From JANLTX01 sp049840835 (GTDB taxonomy: Bacteria; Armatimonadota; Armatimonadia; Armatimonadales; Armatimonadaceae), in NCBI GenBank assembly GCA_049840835.1, contig JASGJG010000016.1, forward strand, positions 186,001 through 250,000: DNA of 64,000 bases, given 5' to 3'. Below, piece after piece: positions 9,305 through 18,741 of the stretch. How positions within the stretch are numbered: position 1 is the stretch's first letter; every line of letters begins with the position of its first letter. The position numbers were made by a program, and so were the translations under genes. The notes under the pieces are model-generated. The model saw only the letters and a program-made list of their open reading frames with translations, searched no databases and was not told the origin of the DNA.

Positions 9305-9840
9305 TTAACGACGAACCCGAAGAGGAAACGACCCAGGAGGTCGCCACACCGGAAGAGACGCCCGTGGTGGAGCGAGCAACCAGCGCTCCCAGCGAAGTAG
9401 AGAGCCTGAAGGCTCAGCTAGCCGAGGCGAACGAAGCCTTCCTGCGCGCCCGCGCGGACTTCGCCAACTTCAAGCGCCGTACCGAAGATGAGCGCGAGAG
9501 TCTGAAGCAGTACCTACAGGCAGACCTGCTCACTCGTCTGCTGAGCGTGGTAGATGATTTCGAGCGCGCCCTGAGTGCGGCATCCCAGACATCGGATTAC
9601 GATAAATTGGTGGGTGGTGTCGAAGGCATTCACCGCAAACTGCACGAGCTTCTCAGCCGCGAGGGCGTAGAAATAATCGAGGCGGTTGGTGAGTCCTTCG
9701 ACCCAAACCTGCATAATGCCGTTCTGCGTGATGAGTCGGGCGAGCATGCAGAAAACACGGTGGTCGAGGAGCTTCAGCGAGGCTATACGCTGGGTGGCAA
9801 GGTTCTCCGTCCTACTCTAGTCAAAGTAGCGGCGGGTTAA
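9301..9840 (+). CDS. grpE: GrpE, nucleotide exchange factor of DnaK
   Basis: 179 aa, normal for GrpE. An acidic N-terminal tail (EPEEETTQE) leads into the long coiled coil (ESLKAQLAEANEAFLRARAD), then the family core FANFKRRTEDERESLKQY, LLSVVDDFERAL and the beta-wing FDPNLHNAV with GYTLGGKVLRPTLVKVA at the end. It would act in the cytoplasm, exchanging ADP on DnaK. dnaK and dnaJ are not adjacent here, which is unusual; instead the gene is coupled to an SRPBCC gene by a GTGA overlap. No CIRCE-type inverted repeat is visible upstream. Confidence 0.95.
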   Translation: MINDEPEEETTQEVATPEETPVVERATSAPSEVESLKAQLAEANEAFLRARADFANFKRRTEDERESLKQYLQADLLTRLLSVVDDFERALSAASQTSDYDKLVGGVEGIHRKLHELLSREGVEIIEAVGESFDPNLHNAVLRDESGEHAENTVVEELQRGYTLGGKVLRPTLVKVAAG

Positions 9841-9852
9841 GGGCGCAGCCCG

Positions 9853-10716
9853 GTGGAGCTCACCCGGCTCTCCGAGCTTCGTCCCCGCACTGTCTGGGAT
9901 GTACTCGATGATGCCTTTGACCTCTACCGGGAGCGTTTCACTCTGCTCGCGGGTATAGCCGCAGTTCCATTCGTCCCGGCACACCTGCTAAACGCACTGC
10001 TTACCACCCTGGCCTATCAGCGACTTCAAGATTCTGTCGGCAAAGAGGCAGAGGCCACAAACGTTTTTATTCCTCTACTCATCTTTCTTGGGGCCTATCT
10101 TATCGGACAGCCTATTCTGCTTATCGCACGGGCTATTCAGTATGCTGTAACCGCAGTGGCTATCGAAGATAGATTGCGCGGTATGGAACCTTCGGCAAAG
10201 CGGGCATGGAAGCAAGTACTACCGTCGATTTTGCCCATCACCCTGGCTACTCTCGGCCTGGTATTTCTGATGGCTTTTGTTTATGCTGCGTCCTGTGGCG
10301 TGTTGATTTTTCTGGGTCTGCCTTTCATGGCACTTATCCCCGTCTGCATCGGGCTGGAGAAACGCAAGCTGGTCGACGGCTTCAAGCGTGGTTGGCTCAT
10401 AACAAAGTACAACTTTGGTCGTTCACTCGGACTGACTACGCTGATTTTTCTTATCGAGTTTGCTCTCGCGTTCGGCCTCGGAGTCCTTGTGGGGCTATTT
10501 TTCAGTCTAATACCCGGTCAAAGTTCGGATCCACAGTCTTCTAAATCGTTTGTATGGAGTGAAGCAGCCCAGGCAATTGCTGCTCTTTTCATTGCTCCAC
10601 TGGGTGGAGTTGCATCAACCCTGTTCTATTTTGACTGCCGCGTGCGCCGTGAAGGGCTGGATATGGCTGCACTTGCCGCGGAAACCAATGTCCCTCTGGC
10701 AGAGGTCCCTCAGTGA
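9853..10716 (+). CDS. Polytopic membrane protein (GPDPase membrane-domain type)
   Basis: 287 aa with an amphipathic N-terminus (PRTVWDVLDDAFDLYRERF) and about six hydrophobic segments, including IFLGAYLIGQPILLIARAI, LGLVFLMAFVYAASCGVLIF and a terminal pair. This N-terminal pattern is typical of membrane-only proteins often labelled glycerophosphodiester phosphodiesterase membrane domain; no catalytic residues are present. GTG start 12 nt after grpE. Its stop overlaps the next start (GTGA). The run of this gene with DUF4129, DUF4350 and MoxR suggests an envelope-associated complex. Confidence 0.65.
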   Translation: MELTRLSELRPRTVWDVLDDAFDLYRERFTLLAGIAAVPFVPAHLLNALLTTLAYQRLQDSVGKEAEATNVFIPLLIFLGAYLIGQPILLIARAIQYAVTAVAIEDRLRGMEPSAKRAWKQVLPSILPITLATLGLVFLMAFVYAASCGVLIFLGLPFMALIPVCIGLEKRKLVDGFKRGWLITKYNFGRSLGLTTLIFLIEFALAFGLGVLVGLFFSLIPGQSSDPQSSKSFVWSEAAQAIAALFIAPLGGVASTLFYFDCRVRREGLDMAALAAETNVPLAEVPQ

Positions 10717-11687
10717 GAGCATTCCTGATAGCCCTCACACTACTGCTTACAGTACCCGCCTTCGCACAAGACCCGACCTCAGCCAATCTCTGGCGCGATC
10801 TGGTTCGCAGCTATGACAAGGGAGTTCGCGAAAACAACACGGAAGCTCGCCACGTCGGGGAGAAAGGGATTGGGCAGATTCGTGAGGTGCGCAGAGAGTC
10901 CGATGGGGCCATTATCCGCGTAAACACCCATCTGCCGAAGCCCCCAATCACCAGAGAGATACGACTTTTCGGCGCGCAGCTTAAAGAACTGGCTGAAGCT
11001 AAAGCGAAACCTGGTAGCACAGACCCGGCGAAGCAAGCGAAAGAGATTCTCGGGCGGCAAGAGTTCCTGGATGCCGCTGCTGGACGCAGCCAGAAGACAG
11101 CTCTGGAGCGCTGGCTAGAAGACGCGTTCAAAAAGATAGGTAAGTGGCTAGAGCGGCTCCATATCAAGGCGCCTGGTGGTGGGAATCCCAGTGCCATTAT
11201 CGCCTTTGCGGAAACCATGCGGTTTGTTCTCTACTTCCTGATTGGCGTGGGCGTGCTGGTACTGCTCTATCACCTTGTTCGCATGGCCAGGGATGCAGGG
11301 TGGATAAGGCGTAAAAAGAAAAAATCAGACAGTGCTACCGAAGACCCACTGTTGGACGCCGCCATTGCCGACCCCATTAGCGAAGCTCAGGCAGCGGAAC
11401 AAGCGGGAGAGTGGCGGCAGGCAGTGAGGCTCCACTATATTGCCGCCCTGAGACTACTTCGAGAGCGAGGCTGGCTGGTAATGGAAGCCAATCGCACGAA
11501 TTGGGAGTATCAGCGGTTCTTACATCAGCGCAACCCAGAGCTGGCTCGGTTGCTTCTACCAGCAACTCGCCGCTTTGACTGGCTCTGGTATGGGAAGCGC
11601 ACAGCTACCCCGGAGGACGCCGAAGCGATGCGCACCAATATGGCCGCTCTGAAAGATGCAACCAAGGAGCAGGAGCGCCCCGAATGA
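10713..11687 (+). CDS. DUF4129 domain membrane protein
   Basis: 324 aa. A signal peptide (MRAFLIALTLLLTVPAFAQ) is followed by an extracytoplasmic region of about 140 residues, one transmembrane helix near residue 170 (FVLYFLIGVGVLVLLYHLV), a basic stop-transfer stretch RRKKKK, then the cytoplasmic DUF4129 domain (about 225-300: AEQAGEWRQAVRLHYIAALR, ending FDWLWYGKRTATPEDAEAM). DUF4129 often accompanies MoxR and DUF58 or transglutaminase genes; its function is not established. GTG start overlapping the previous stop; ATGA overlap with the next gene. Confidence 0.8.
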   Translation: MRAFLIALTLLLTVPAFAQDPTSANLWRDLVRSYDKGVRENNTEARHVGEKGIGQIREVRRESDGAIIRVNTHLPKPPITREIRLFGAQLKELAEAKAKPGSTDPAKQAKEILGRQEFLDAAAGRSQKTALERWLEDAFKKIGKWLERLHIKAPGGGNPSAIIAFAETMRFVLYFLIGVGVLVLLYHLVRMARDAGWIRRKKKKSDSATEDPLLDAAIADPISEAQAAEQAGEWRQAVRLHYIAALRLLRERGWLVMEANRTNWEYQRFLHQRNPELARLLLPATRRFDWLWYGKRTATPEDAEAMRTNMAALKDATKEQERPE

Positions 11688-12883
11688 AGCGCCGCGTTTC
11701 CGGAGATGCCCTGCTTCTCATCGGTCTGATTCTGCTGCTGGCTGTGGCCTCGGCACGGATCGCCACAACAGGCTCCTCGTCGCCGATAGACCAGCGGCCT
11801 CATCGCACGGTTAGCAGCGCCCAACCCGGCGGCTGGAAGGCGCTACGGCTACTCTTAGAGGCCAATGGGCACGTGACTAAACTTCGGCGGGAAAAGGCCG
11901 ATAAGTGGCCCGCCGAGGCAAAGCTGATTGTCACCGGGCCAGAGTTTCTTAACTTCGGGGAGACGAAAACAGCCTGGAGCAAAGACGAAGCGGCAGCCGC
12001 TGTTTCCTGGATGACCCGTGGCGGCACTCTGGTTGTCTTTACCGATGATAATAGCGATTTACTGCGAGCTGTCGATTTTTCGAGTGTGCAGGCCCTCTCC
12101 GGCAAAGAGTCTCTACCGGCGAACCCCACCAATCTATTGACCGGTATACGGCGAATCGCGCATGGTGAGGTCTTTACGTTCAAGAACACGCCTGACCGCG
12201 CGGCAGTGCTTTTGCAATCCGAAGGCACCCCGGTCGGCTGGGTAGCGCGGGAAGGTCAGGGGCGATTGGTGCTCGTTGGCTCCGCTTCGTTTTGTGATAA
12301 CGCCCACTTAGCCCAGGCAGACAACGCTCGCCTGACGTTGGCGCTTATCACAGGTTTCACTCCCGAAAAGACCGTGGTGCACTTCGATGAGTATCGGCAG
12401 GGCTTTGAGGAAAGCAAGAGTTTCTTTCAGATAATCGGAGTGGCCGGGCAGCGTCTTCTCTGGCAGGTAGCCGGAGTGCTGGCGCTACTGGCGCTCAGTG
12501 CGGGCGCCCGTTTTGGGCTGCCGGTTCCTCTTCCTCCCAAGCGCCGCCTCTCGTCGGAGTATGTCTCCAGCGTAGCGGACCTGTATCGACGTGCCGGGGC
12601 GCGTGATGCTGTCTTGGAGAGCGCCGTGAATCGCCTGCGAAGTGATCTGGCGGGCCGTGTGGGCCTGGAGCAGGATGCACCCGATGACGAGCTGGCCCGC
12701 AAAGTCGCCGCCGCGCTGGGAGGCACAGACCCGAAGGGGATGGCGGCAACGGTGAGTTCACTCTTAAAGGACTGTCGCGCCGCGCTGGCGCAAGACCCGA
12801 AAGATTTGACGCAAAAAGAGCTGCTGGAGCTTGCCCGGCGTATGGAAGAGCTGCGGAAGGAGACGGGAATTGACGGAGTTTGA
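11684..12883 (+). CDS. DUF4350 domain membrane protein
   Basis: 399 aa. N-terminal transmembrane helix (LLIGLILLLAVASARIA), then a DUF4350 domain (about 35-230) with the recurring AQPGGWKALRLLLEANGHVT start and GGTLVVFTDDNSDL strand, a second transmembrane helix near residues 255-275 (LLWQVAGVLALLALSAGARF), and a C-terminal cytoplasmic helical tail of about 120 residues. Commonly found beside DUF4129 and MoxR genes. It overlaps DUF4129 by 4 nt and ends 1 nt before the MoxR start, so the proteins probably work together at the membrane. Confidence 0.8.
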   Translation: MKRRVSGDALLLIGLILLLAVASARIATTGSSSPIDQRPHRTVSSAQPGGWKALRLLLEANGHVTKLRREKADKWPAEAKLIVTGPEFLNFGETKTAWSKDEAAAAVSWMTRGGTLVVFTDDNSDLLRAVDFSSVQALSGKESLPANPTNLLTGIRRIAHGEVFTFKNTPDRAAVLLQSEGTPVGWVAREGQGRLVLVGSASFCDNAHLAQADNARLTLALITGFTPEKTVVHFDEYRQGFEESKSFFQIIGVAGQRLLWQVAGVLALLALSAGARFGLPVPLPPKRRLSSEYVSSVADLYRRAGARDAVLESAVNRLRSDLAGRVGLEQDAPDDELARKVAAALGGTDPKGMAATVSSLLKDCRAALAQDPKDLTQKELLELARRMEELRKETGIDGV

Positions 12884-12884
12884 C

Positions 12885-13871
12885 ATGGATATCGAGGAGG
12901 CAGAAGAGCGACCGATTGAGGCTGCTGCCGAAACTGCGCGCAATCTGGCTGATGCGATTCGGACTGAGGTAGCCAAGGCGGTTCGCGGTCAGGAAGAAGT
13001 CGTAGACGCGGCACTGATCGCTCTGTTAGCTGGCGGCCATGCTCTCTTTGAGGGCGTTCCCGGTACGGCCAAAACTCTCCTGGTCCGCTCTCTGGCAGGC
13101 GCGTGCCAGGCAGCCTTCAAGCGTATCCAGTTCACTCCGGACCTCATGCCCAGCGATATCGTGGGCACCAATATCTTCGATGGTAGCGCGTTTCGCCTGC
13201 GGCAGGGTCCTGTCTTCACGGAGTTCCTCCTTGCTGACGAGATCAACCGTACGCCCCCCAAAACCCAGGCAGCGCTTCTAGAAGCTATGGAGGAGCGGCG
13301 GGTCTCTATCGATGGAGACAGCCTGCCCCTCCCTCCGGTCTTCACGGTCTTTGCCACACAGAACCCGGTGGAGTTCGAGGGCACGTACCCTTTGCCAGAA
13401 GCGCAGGTAGACCGCTTCTTAGTCAAAGTTATTATCGACTACCCGGATGAAGCCGCAGAAAACGCGATGCTTGCCGCCTGGGATAGCGGCTTTCAGGCGC
13501 GCGATCTCAAGACAGCGGATATCCAACCCGTGGCAACGGTCGAAGAGATTTTAGCCGTGCGCGCCAGCCTGCCCGCGGTCAAGATCGAAGAGAAGACTCG
13601 TGCCTACATTACTCAGGTAGTCCGCGCCACCCGCCAGCACAAGCAGCTTCTCTTGGGGGCCTCCCCGCGCGCTTCCGTGGCCTTACTACTGGCCAGCAAA
13701 GCGCGTGCTCTGCTGCAGGGGCGCGACTATGTAAACCCGGATGACATCAAGGCAATGAGCCTGCCCGTGCTTCGTCATCGAGTACTTCTTCGCCCGGAAG
13801 CGGAGCTGGAAGGAATCGGGGTGGATAGAATCCTATCTACCCTGGTATCCTCGGTAGAGGTGCCTCGCTAA
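12885..13871 (+). CDS. MoxR-family AAA+ ATPase
   Basis: 328 aa from the ATG at 12885. Walker A is GVPGTAKT (about 55-62), Walker B LLADEINR, sensor 1 FATQNPVEFEGTYPLPEAQ, and an arginine-finger region AQVDRFLVK, followed by the C-terminal lid with DIKAMSLPVLRHR. MoxR ATPases are chaperone-like factors that act with VWA proteins. Here DUF4350 and DUF4129 precede it, but the DUF58/VWA gene that commonly follows is missing; the next gene, after 23 nt, is an unrelated DUF1501 gene. The partner may be elsewhere in the genome. Confidence 0.93.
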   Translation: MDIEEAEERPIEAAAETARNLADAIRTEVAKAVRGQEEVVDAALIALLAGGHALFEGVPGTAKTLLVRSLAGACQAAFKRIQFTPDLMPSDIVGTNIFDGSAFRLRQGPVFTEFLLADEINRTPPKTQAALLEAMEERRVSIDGDSLPLPPVFTVFATQNPVEFEGTYPLPEAQVDRFLVKVIIDYPDEAAENAMLAAWDSGFQARDLKTADIQPVATVEEILAVRASLPAVKIEEKTRAYITQVVRATRQHKQLLLGASPRASVALLLASKARALLQGRDYVNPDDIKAMSLPVLRHRVLLRPEAELEGIGVDRILSTLVSSVEVPR

Positions 13872-13894
13872 CTTTTCTCACGGGAGCTGCTCCG

Positions 13895-15229
13895 ATGCTG
13901 GATGCCCTGGCCCTAGCCATTCTTGAAAACCAAAAGCTGCACCACAAGCCGCGCGCCAAGCGAGTGGTGCAGCTTTTCATGTCTGGCGCGGCCAGCCAGT
14001 GCGATACTTTTGACTACAAGCCCCTTCTCCTCAAGAAGCGTGGAGAGAAGTTCGACCCCGGCGGCAAGATAGAGCTCTTCCAGAGCGCTCCCGGTGTGGT
14101 CATGCCATCGCCGTGGGAGTGGAAGCAATATGGCAGAAGTGGACGCTGGGTCAGCGGGCTATTCCCTCACTTAGCCGAGTGCGTGGATGACATGGCGTTT
14201 CTGTACGCCATGGTGAGCAAGTCCAATGTGCATGGCCCGGCGACGTTCATGCAGAACACAGGCTTCGTGCTGCCAGGTTTTCCCAGCATGGGCGCCTGGC
14301 TCAGCTATGGCCTGGGCTCGCTGAACGATAATTTGCCCACGTTCGTGGTGCTGCCGGATAGCCGTGGTGTTCCCCCGAACGGTCCAGCGAACTGGGGCGC
14401 GGGCTTCCTTCCTGCGGCGCACCAGGGAACGGTGGTGAAGCCGGGTAGCAAGACACCCATCTATGACCTGTTTCCCCCGGAGCGGCCCTACTTAACGCCA
14501 CAGAGTGAGCGAGACAGTCAGGCGCTTCTACAGAAGCTGAACCAGAAACATCAGGCCACGCGCCCCGGCGATACCAGGCTCAATGCCCGCTTGCAGTCTT
14601 ACGCTCTGGCGGCTCGGCTTCAACTCTCGGCGCCTGAAGTGCTCGACATCACGGGCGAATCGGAGCCTACAAAGCGTCTGTATGGGTTGGACAATCCACT
14701 CACTGCCGACCTGGGGCGACGCTGCCTCACGGCTCGGCGGCTTCTGGAGCGTGGTGTTCGGTTTGTGCAAGTGTGGAGCGGCGCCGACAACGGTTTCCCA
14801 CGCCGGAACTGGGACTCCCATGAAGACCTTGCCCGAGACCACGGCATGATGGGCACGGAGCTAGACAAACCTGCGGCTGCGCTCTTAAAGGACCTGAAAT
14901 CCCGAGGGATGCTCGACGATACGATAGTTATCTGGACCACCGAGTTCGGGCGAATGCCATGCAGCCAGGGTGGAAAAGGCCGGGACCATAACCCGGCAGC
15001 CTTTACGAGCTGGATGGCGGGAGGCGGCATCAAAGGCGGAGCGAGCTACGGAGAGAGCGATGAATGGAGCTATCGAGTAGCCAGTAACCCGACCTATTGC
15101 TACGACCAGCATGCCACGCTCCTACACCTGCTGGGTATTGATCATCGGCGCCTCACGTTCCGGCACAATGGTATTGATCGCCGCCTGACGGATGTACACG
15201 GCAAGGTCATCCCCGAGGTAATCGCATGA
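13895..15229 (+). CDS. DUF1501 domain protein (alkaline phosphatase/sulfatase-fold)
   Basis: 444 aa. Matches DUF1501 in KRVVQLFMSGAASQCDTFDY near the N-terminus, SFVQVWSG-type and NWDSHEDLARDH in the middle, and TIVIWTTEFGRMPCSQGGKG plus RDHNPAAFTSWMAGGGIKGG toward the end. The Tat signal normally preceding this domain is absent: the visible start has GGGAG 9 nt upstream and only a short leader. Either the protein is cytoplasmic or the N-terminus has been lost. DUF1501 genes are characteristically paired with DUF1549/DUF1553 genes, and here the pair overlaps by 4 nt (ATGA). Role unknown. Confidence 0.85.
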   Translation: MLDALALAILENQKLHHKPRAKRVVQLFMSGAASQCDTFDYKPLLLKKRGEKFDPGGKIELFQSAPGVVMPSPWEWKQYGRSGRWVSGLFPHLAECVDDMAFLYAMVSKSNVHGPATFMQNTGFVLPGFPSMGAWLSYGLGSLNDNLPTFVVLPDSRGVPPNGPANWGAGFLPAAHQGTVVKPGSKTPIYDLFPPERPYLTPQSERDSQALLQKLNQKHQATRPGDTRLNARLQSYALAARLQLSAPEVLDITGESEPTKRLYGLDNPLTADLGRRCLTARRLLERGVRFVQVWSGADNGFPRRNWDSHEDLARDHGMMGTELDKPAAALLKDLKSRGMLDDTIVIWTTEFGRMPCSQGGKGRDHNPAAFTSWMAGGGIKGGASYGESDEWSYRVASNPTYCYDQHATLLHLLGIDHRRLTFRHNGIDRRLTDVHGKVIPEVIA

Positions 15230-17636
15230 TTCCTCCGCCCCCGGCGATCGTCCAGAAAAGCTGCCTCTCGTGCCACGGTCCTGAGCGGCCTGCGGGTGGC
15301 ATACGACTGGATACGCCCCTAAATACAGCTCTGGCAAAGAAAGTTCTGGCTGCAATCCACTATGAAGGCGCGGTCAAGATGCCGCCTTCGGGAAAGCTCC
15401 CGGAGAGCGATATTGCTGCTATTGCCACCTGGACAAAGAGCATCGCTCCGGAAAAACCGCACTGGGCCTGGCAACCACTCCATCCTGCCTCGGGCAGTAT
15501 CGACAGTTTCATAGAAGCCAAGCTACAGACGAAGGGACTTACTTTCTCTCCAGAAGCGGACCGACGAACGCTGATTCGGCGGGTGACCTTTGATCTTACG
15601 GGTCTCCCCCCCCACTCCCACAGAGATTGCCCGGTTCGTTTCTGATAGGTCTCCCAATGCGTATGAGAAGCTTGTCGATAACCTGTTGGCCTCTCCACGC
15701 TATGGAGAGCGCTGGGGGCGGAAGTGGCTGGATGTGGTGCACTACGGAGATACTCACGGCTACGACAAAGACAAGCGCCGAGATAACGCCTGGCCGTACC
15801 GGGATTGGGTGATTCAAGCACTGAACTCCGATATGCCTTATAGCCAGTTCGTGCAGTGGCAGATAGCCGGAGATGTACTGGCTCCCACAGACCCGGCAGG
15901 AATCATCGCGACGGGCTTCCTAGTGGCAGGTCCGTGGGATTTTGTAGGGCAGGTAGAGCTTGCGGAAAACACGGTCGAAAAGGAAAAGACCCGTGTGCTG
16001 GACCGGGATGACATGGTCACCAATGCGATTGGCACCTTCAACAGCGTCACCGTTCACTGTGCCCGCTGCCATGACCATAAATTCGATCCCATTTCTTCAG
16101 AAAGATTACTATCGGCTTCAGGCGGTCTTTGCGGGAGTGGAGCGTGGTGACCGCGTGTACGGCGAAGCAGACACCACAACCAGCACACCAGGCAGCCCGA
16201 GCAATGGCTACCACAGCAACATAGAAACAAATCAGAACACAGAGAAATGGGTACAGGTGGATCTGGGTAGCCCTCAACCCTTAGAAAAGCTACGCCTGTT
16301 GCCTGCGCGTCCGACAGATTTTGCCGATACTCCCGGCTTCGGGTTTCCAGTCCGCTTCAAAATTGAAGTAGATGGCAAGGTTATCGACGATAAGACAACC
16401 ACGGACTTCCCTAACCCGGATGCCGCCACCTACGAGCTGCCTCTTAGAGGTCAGACGGGACAGGTAGTTCGTATTACGGCTACAAAGCTGTGGCCGCGCA
16501 CCAACGACTATGTGTTCGCGCTGGCGGAGCTGCAGGTATTCTCTCATGGGCGCAATATCGCTGGTGGTTCCAAAGTCACGGCGCTGGACTCTATTGAAGC
16601 CGGGCGCTGGAGCACGAAGTTCCTGACGGATGGTTTCGATAGCCGCAATGGGTTCGGCAAGCGTACCTATGCCGCTCTGCCACGCGCGCCACGACCTATC
16701 TCCGTGCTGAACCGGGGTGAGGTTGAGAGTCCGATAGCTGCTGTTGGTCCAGGAGCGCTTTTCGGTGCGACGTTCGCGGACAGTTCAGACGAAGGCTCGC
16801 GGCGTGTGGCGCTGGCACGCTGGCTGACTCGTAGTGACAATGCGCTTACCTGGCGCAGCATCGTAAATCGGGTCTGGCAGGGGCACTTCGGGCATGGCAT
16901 CGTGGAGACTCCGAATGACTTCGGCAAAAACGGTGCGGAGCCCACGCACCCGGATTTGTTAGATGGGCTGGCGCTCTGGTTTCGAGATGATGCGAAAGGC
17001 TCGCTCAAGAAGCTACATAAGCGGATTCTCATGAGCCGCACCTATCGGCAGAGTGTCTCCCTCAACCCGCAAGCGGAGAAAGTAGATGCCGATAACCACC
17101 TGCTCTGGCGCCAGAACCGACGGCGTTTAGAAGCGGAAGAAGTACGCGATAGCGTGCTGGCGGTCAGCGGAGCGCTGGTTAGAACCGAAGGTGGACCAGG
17201 ATTCGCTCTCTTCGCCTTCAAAGACGACCACTCACCCATCTACGACCATACCGACCTGGCCCATATTACGGACCCTACGACGTTTCGCCGGACAGTCTAC
17301 CGGTTCACCGTGCGTAGCGTACCCAACCCCCTGCTGGACTGCTTGGACTGCGCCGACCCGAGCATCAATACCCCAGTGCGCAACACCACGCTGACTGCGC
17401 TCCAGAGCCTAGCGCTCTTAAACGACCCGTTTCTGATAGATCAGGCGGAGCGATTCGCGAAACGCTTGAAACTGCTGCCACCGGAACGCCAGGTACCCGA
17501 AGCGTTCCGGCTTGCGCTCGGGCGCTCTCCCAGCCCAGACGAGCAGGCGGATGCCACGGCGTTTGCCCAGAAAGACGGGTTGGAGAATCTCTGCCGCTTG
17601 CTGTTCAACACCAGCGAGTTCGTGTTCGTTGATTAA
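15226..17636 (+). pseudogene. DUF1549/DUF1553 (PSCyt1-PSD1) protein, two +1 frame breaks
   Basis: Read through two frameshifts this is an 802-aa protein; total length minus 2 nt is divisible by 3, consistent with two single-base insertions. Order: heme-binding CLSCHG (Cys13, Cys16, His17) of the planctomycete cytochrome c domain, DUF1549 (DLTGLPPTPTEIARF to the CHDHKFDPI motif), an inserted discoidin/F5-8C-like beta domain (about residues 310-430), then DUF1553 (WRSIVNRVWQGHFGHGIVET, and CADPSINTPVRNTT). Break 1 is in a run of eight C at 15606-15613, where seven would keep frame; break 2 is one extra T at 16096-16097. The protein is normally exported and works with DUF1501. Pseudogene or sequence error. 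Confidence 0.85.
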
Positions 17637-17643
17637 AATCCTT

Positions 17644-18741
17644 ATGAAGCCGCTTCTAATTGCTCACTATATGCCCTGGTACATGGCCCGCCCTTACAGT
17701 CAGGTGTGGGGCTGGCACTGGACCATGAACGCCTTCAACCCGGAGAAGCAGACGGGTGGCAAGCGCGAAATCGCGTCGCACTACTACCCGCTTATCGGCC
17801 CCTATGACTCCGGTGATCCGACGGTGCAGGAGTACCACCTGCTTCTCATGAAGCTCAGCGGCATAGATGGGGTTATCGTAGACTGGTATGGGCTGAGCGA
17901 CTATCTGGACTATTCGTTTCTGCACAAGAACACGCAGGCACTGATACAGACAGCGAATCGACTGGACCTGAAGTACGCCATATGCTACGAAGACCAGACC
18001 ATTCCCCGGCTGATAGAGGGCAAGAAACTCACTGCAGAGGAGCGAGTTCCTCAGGCACGGCGCGAGTTGGACTGGCTCCGCAAGAACTGGTTCCGGGAAC
18101 CGAACTACGTGCGGGTACAGGGCAAGCCTCTGCTTCTCTCCTTCGGGTTCGATGGCCTGACAGATGCGGAGTGGACTGAGGTTTTGAAAGACGGCACCGA
18201 TGCCCAGATTTATGTCAGTGAGCACAACCGCCGCACTGTCGCTCAGGGGAGCTTTGACTGGCCGATTCCAAAGGAATACCCTGCCAGCCTGGACCGCTTC
18301 GAGAAACAGCGTGTAGGGCAGTCCATCAGCATTCCGGTGGCCTTTCCGCGTTTTCATGACATCTATGCCGAGGGCAAAGCGCAACCAGCCCTGGGACGAA
18401 TTCCCGATGATAATGGGCGCACCTGGACTTCGACGCTTCAGCGTGCTCTGAAGAGCAATGCCCCTATTGTTCAATTAGCTACCTGGAACGACTGGGGCGA
18501 GGGCACCGGAATCGAACCCACTCAAGAGTTCGGCTATCGCGATCTAGAAGTCGTGCAGCGGCTCCGGGGAGAAAAGGCTGATTTGCACCTACCATTGCGC
18601 CTCTATCGCCTGAGGCAGCTGCAGACCGGAAACCCAGCGCTAACAAAAGACCTGGATCGTGTTTCTGGACTTCTCGGTAAGAAAGCTAGCGCCCAGGCTG
18701 TACAGGCGCTGGCTCAATTAGAGAAGAACTACCACCAGTAG
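17644..18741 (+). CDS. GH99/GH71-like glycoside hydrolase
   Basis: 365 aa from the ATG at 17644; no signal peptide. The N-terminus LLIAHYMPWY is the first strand of GH71/GH99-like barrels, followed by HYYPLIGPYDSGDP, GIDGVIVDWYG, and the C-terminal catalytic-region motif WNDWGEGTGIEP (about residues 281-292). Family members cleave alpha-glucans or alpha-mannans; the substrate here is not inferable, and the lack of a signal peptide is notable. TAAAAT at 17634-17639 may be a -10 box very close to the start codon. The 3' end overlaps the convergent DUF4139 gene by 13 bp. Confidence 0.8.
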   Translation: MKPLLIAHYMPWYMARPYSQVWGWHWTMNAFNPEKQTGGKREIASHYYPLIGPYDSGDPTVQEYHLLLMKLSGIDGVIVDWYGLSDYLDYSFLHKNTQALIQTANRLDLKYAICYEDQTIPRLIEGKKLTAEERVPQARRELDWLRKNWFREPNYVRVQGKPLLLSFGFDGLTDAEWTEVLKDGTDAQIYVSEHNRRTVAQGSFDWPIPKEYPASLDRFEKQRVGQSISIPVAFPRFHDIYAEGKAQPALGRIPDDNGRTWTSTLQRALKSNAPIVQLATWNDWGEGTGIEPTQEFGYRDLEVVQRLRGEKADLHLPLRLYRLRQLQTGNPALTKDLDRVSGLLGKKASAQAVQALAQLEKNYHQ

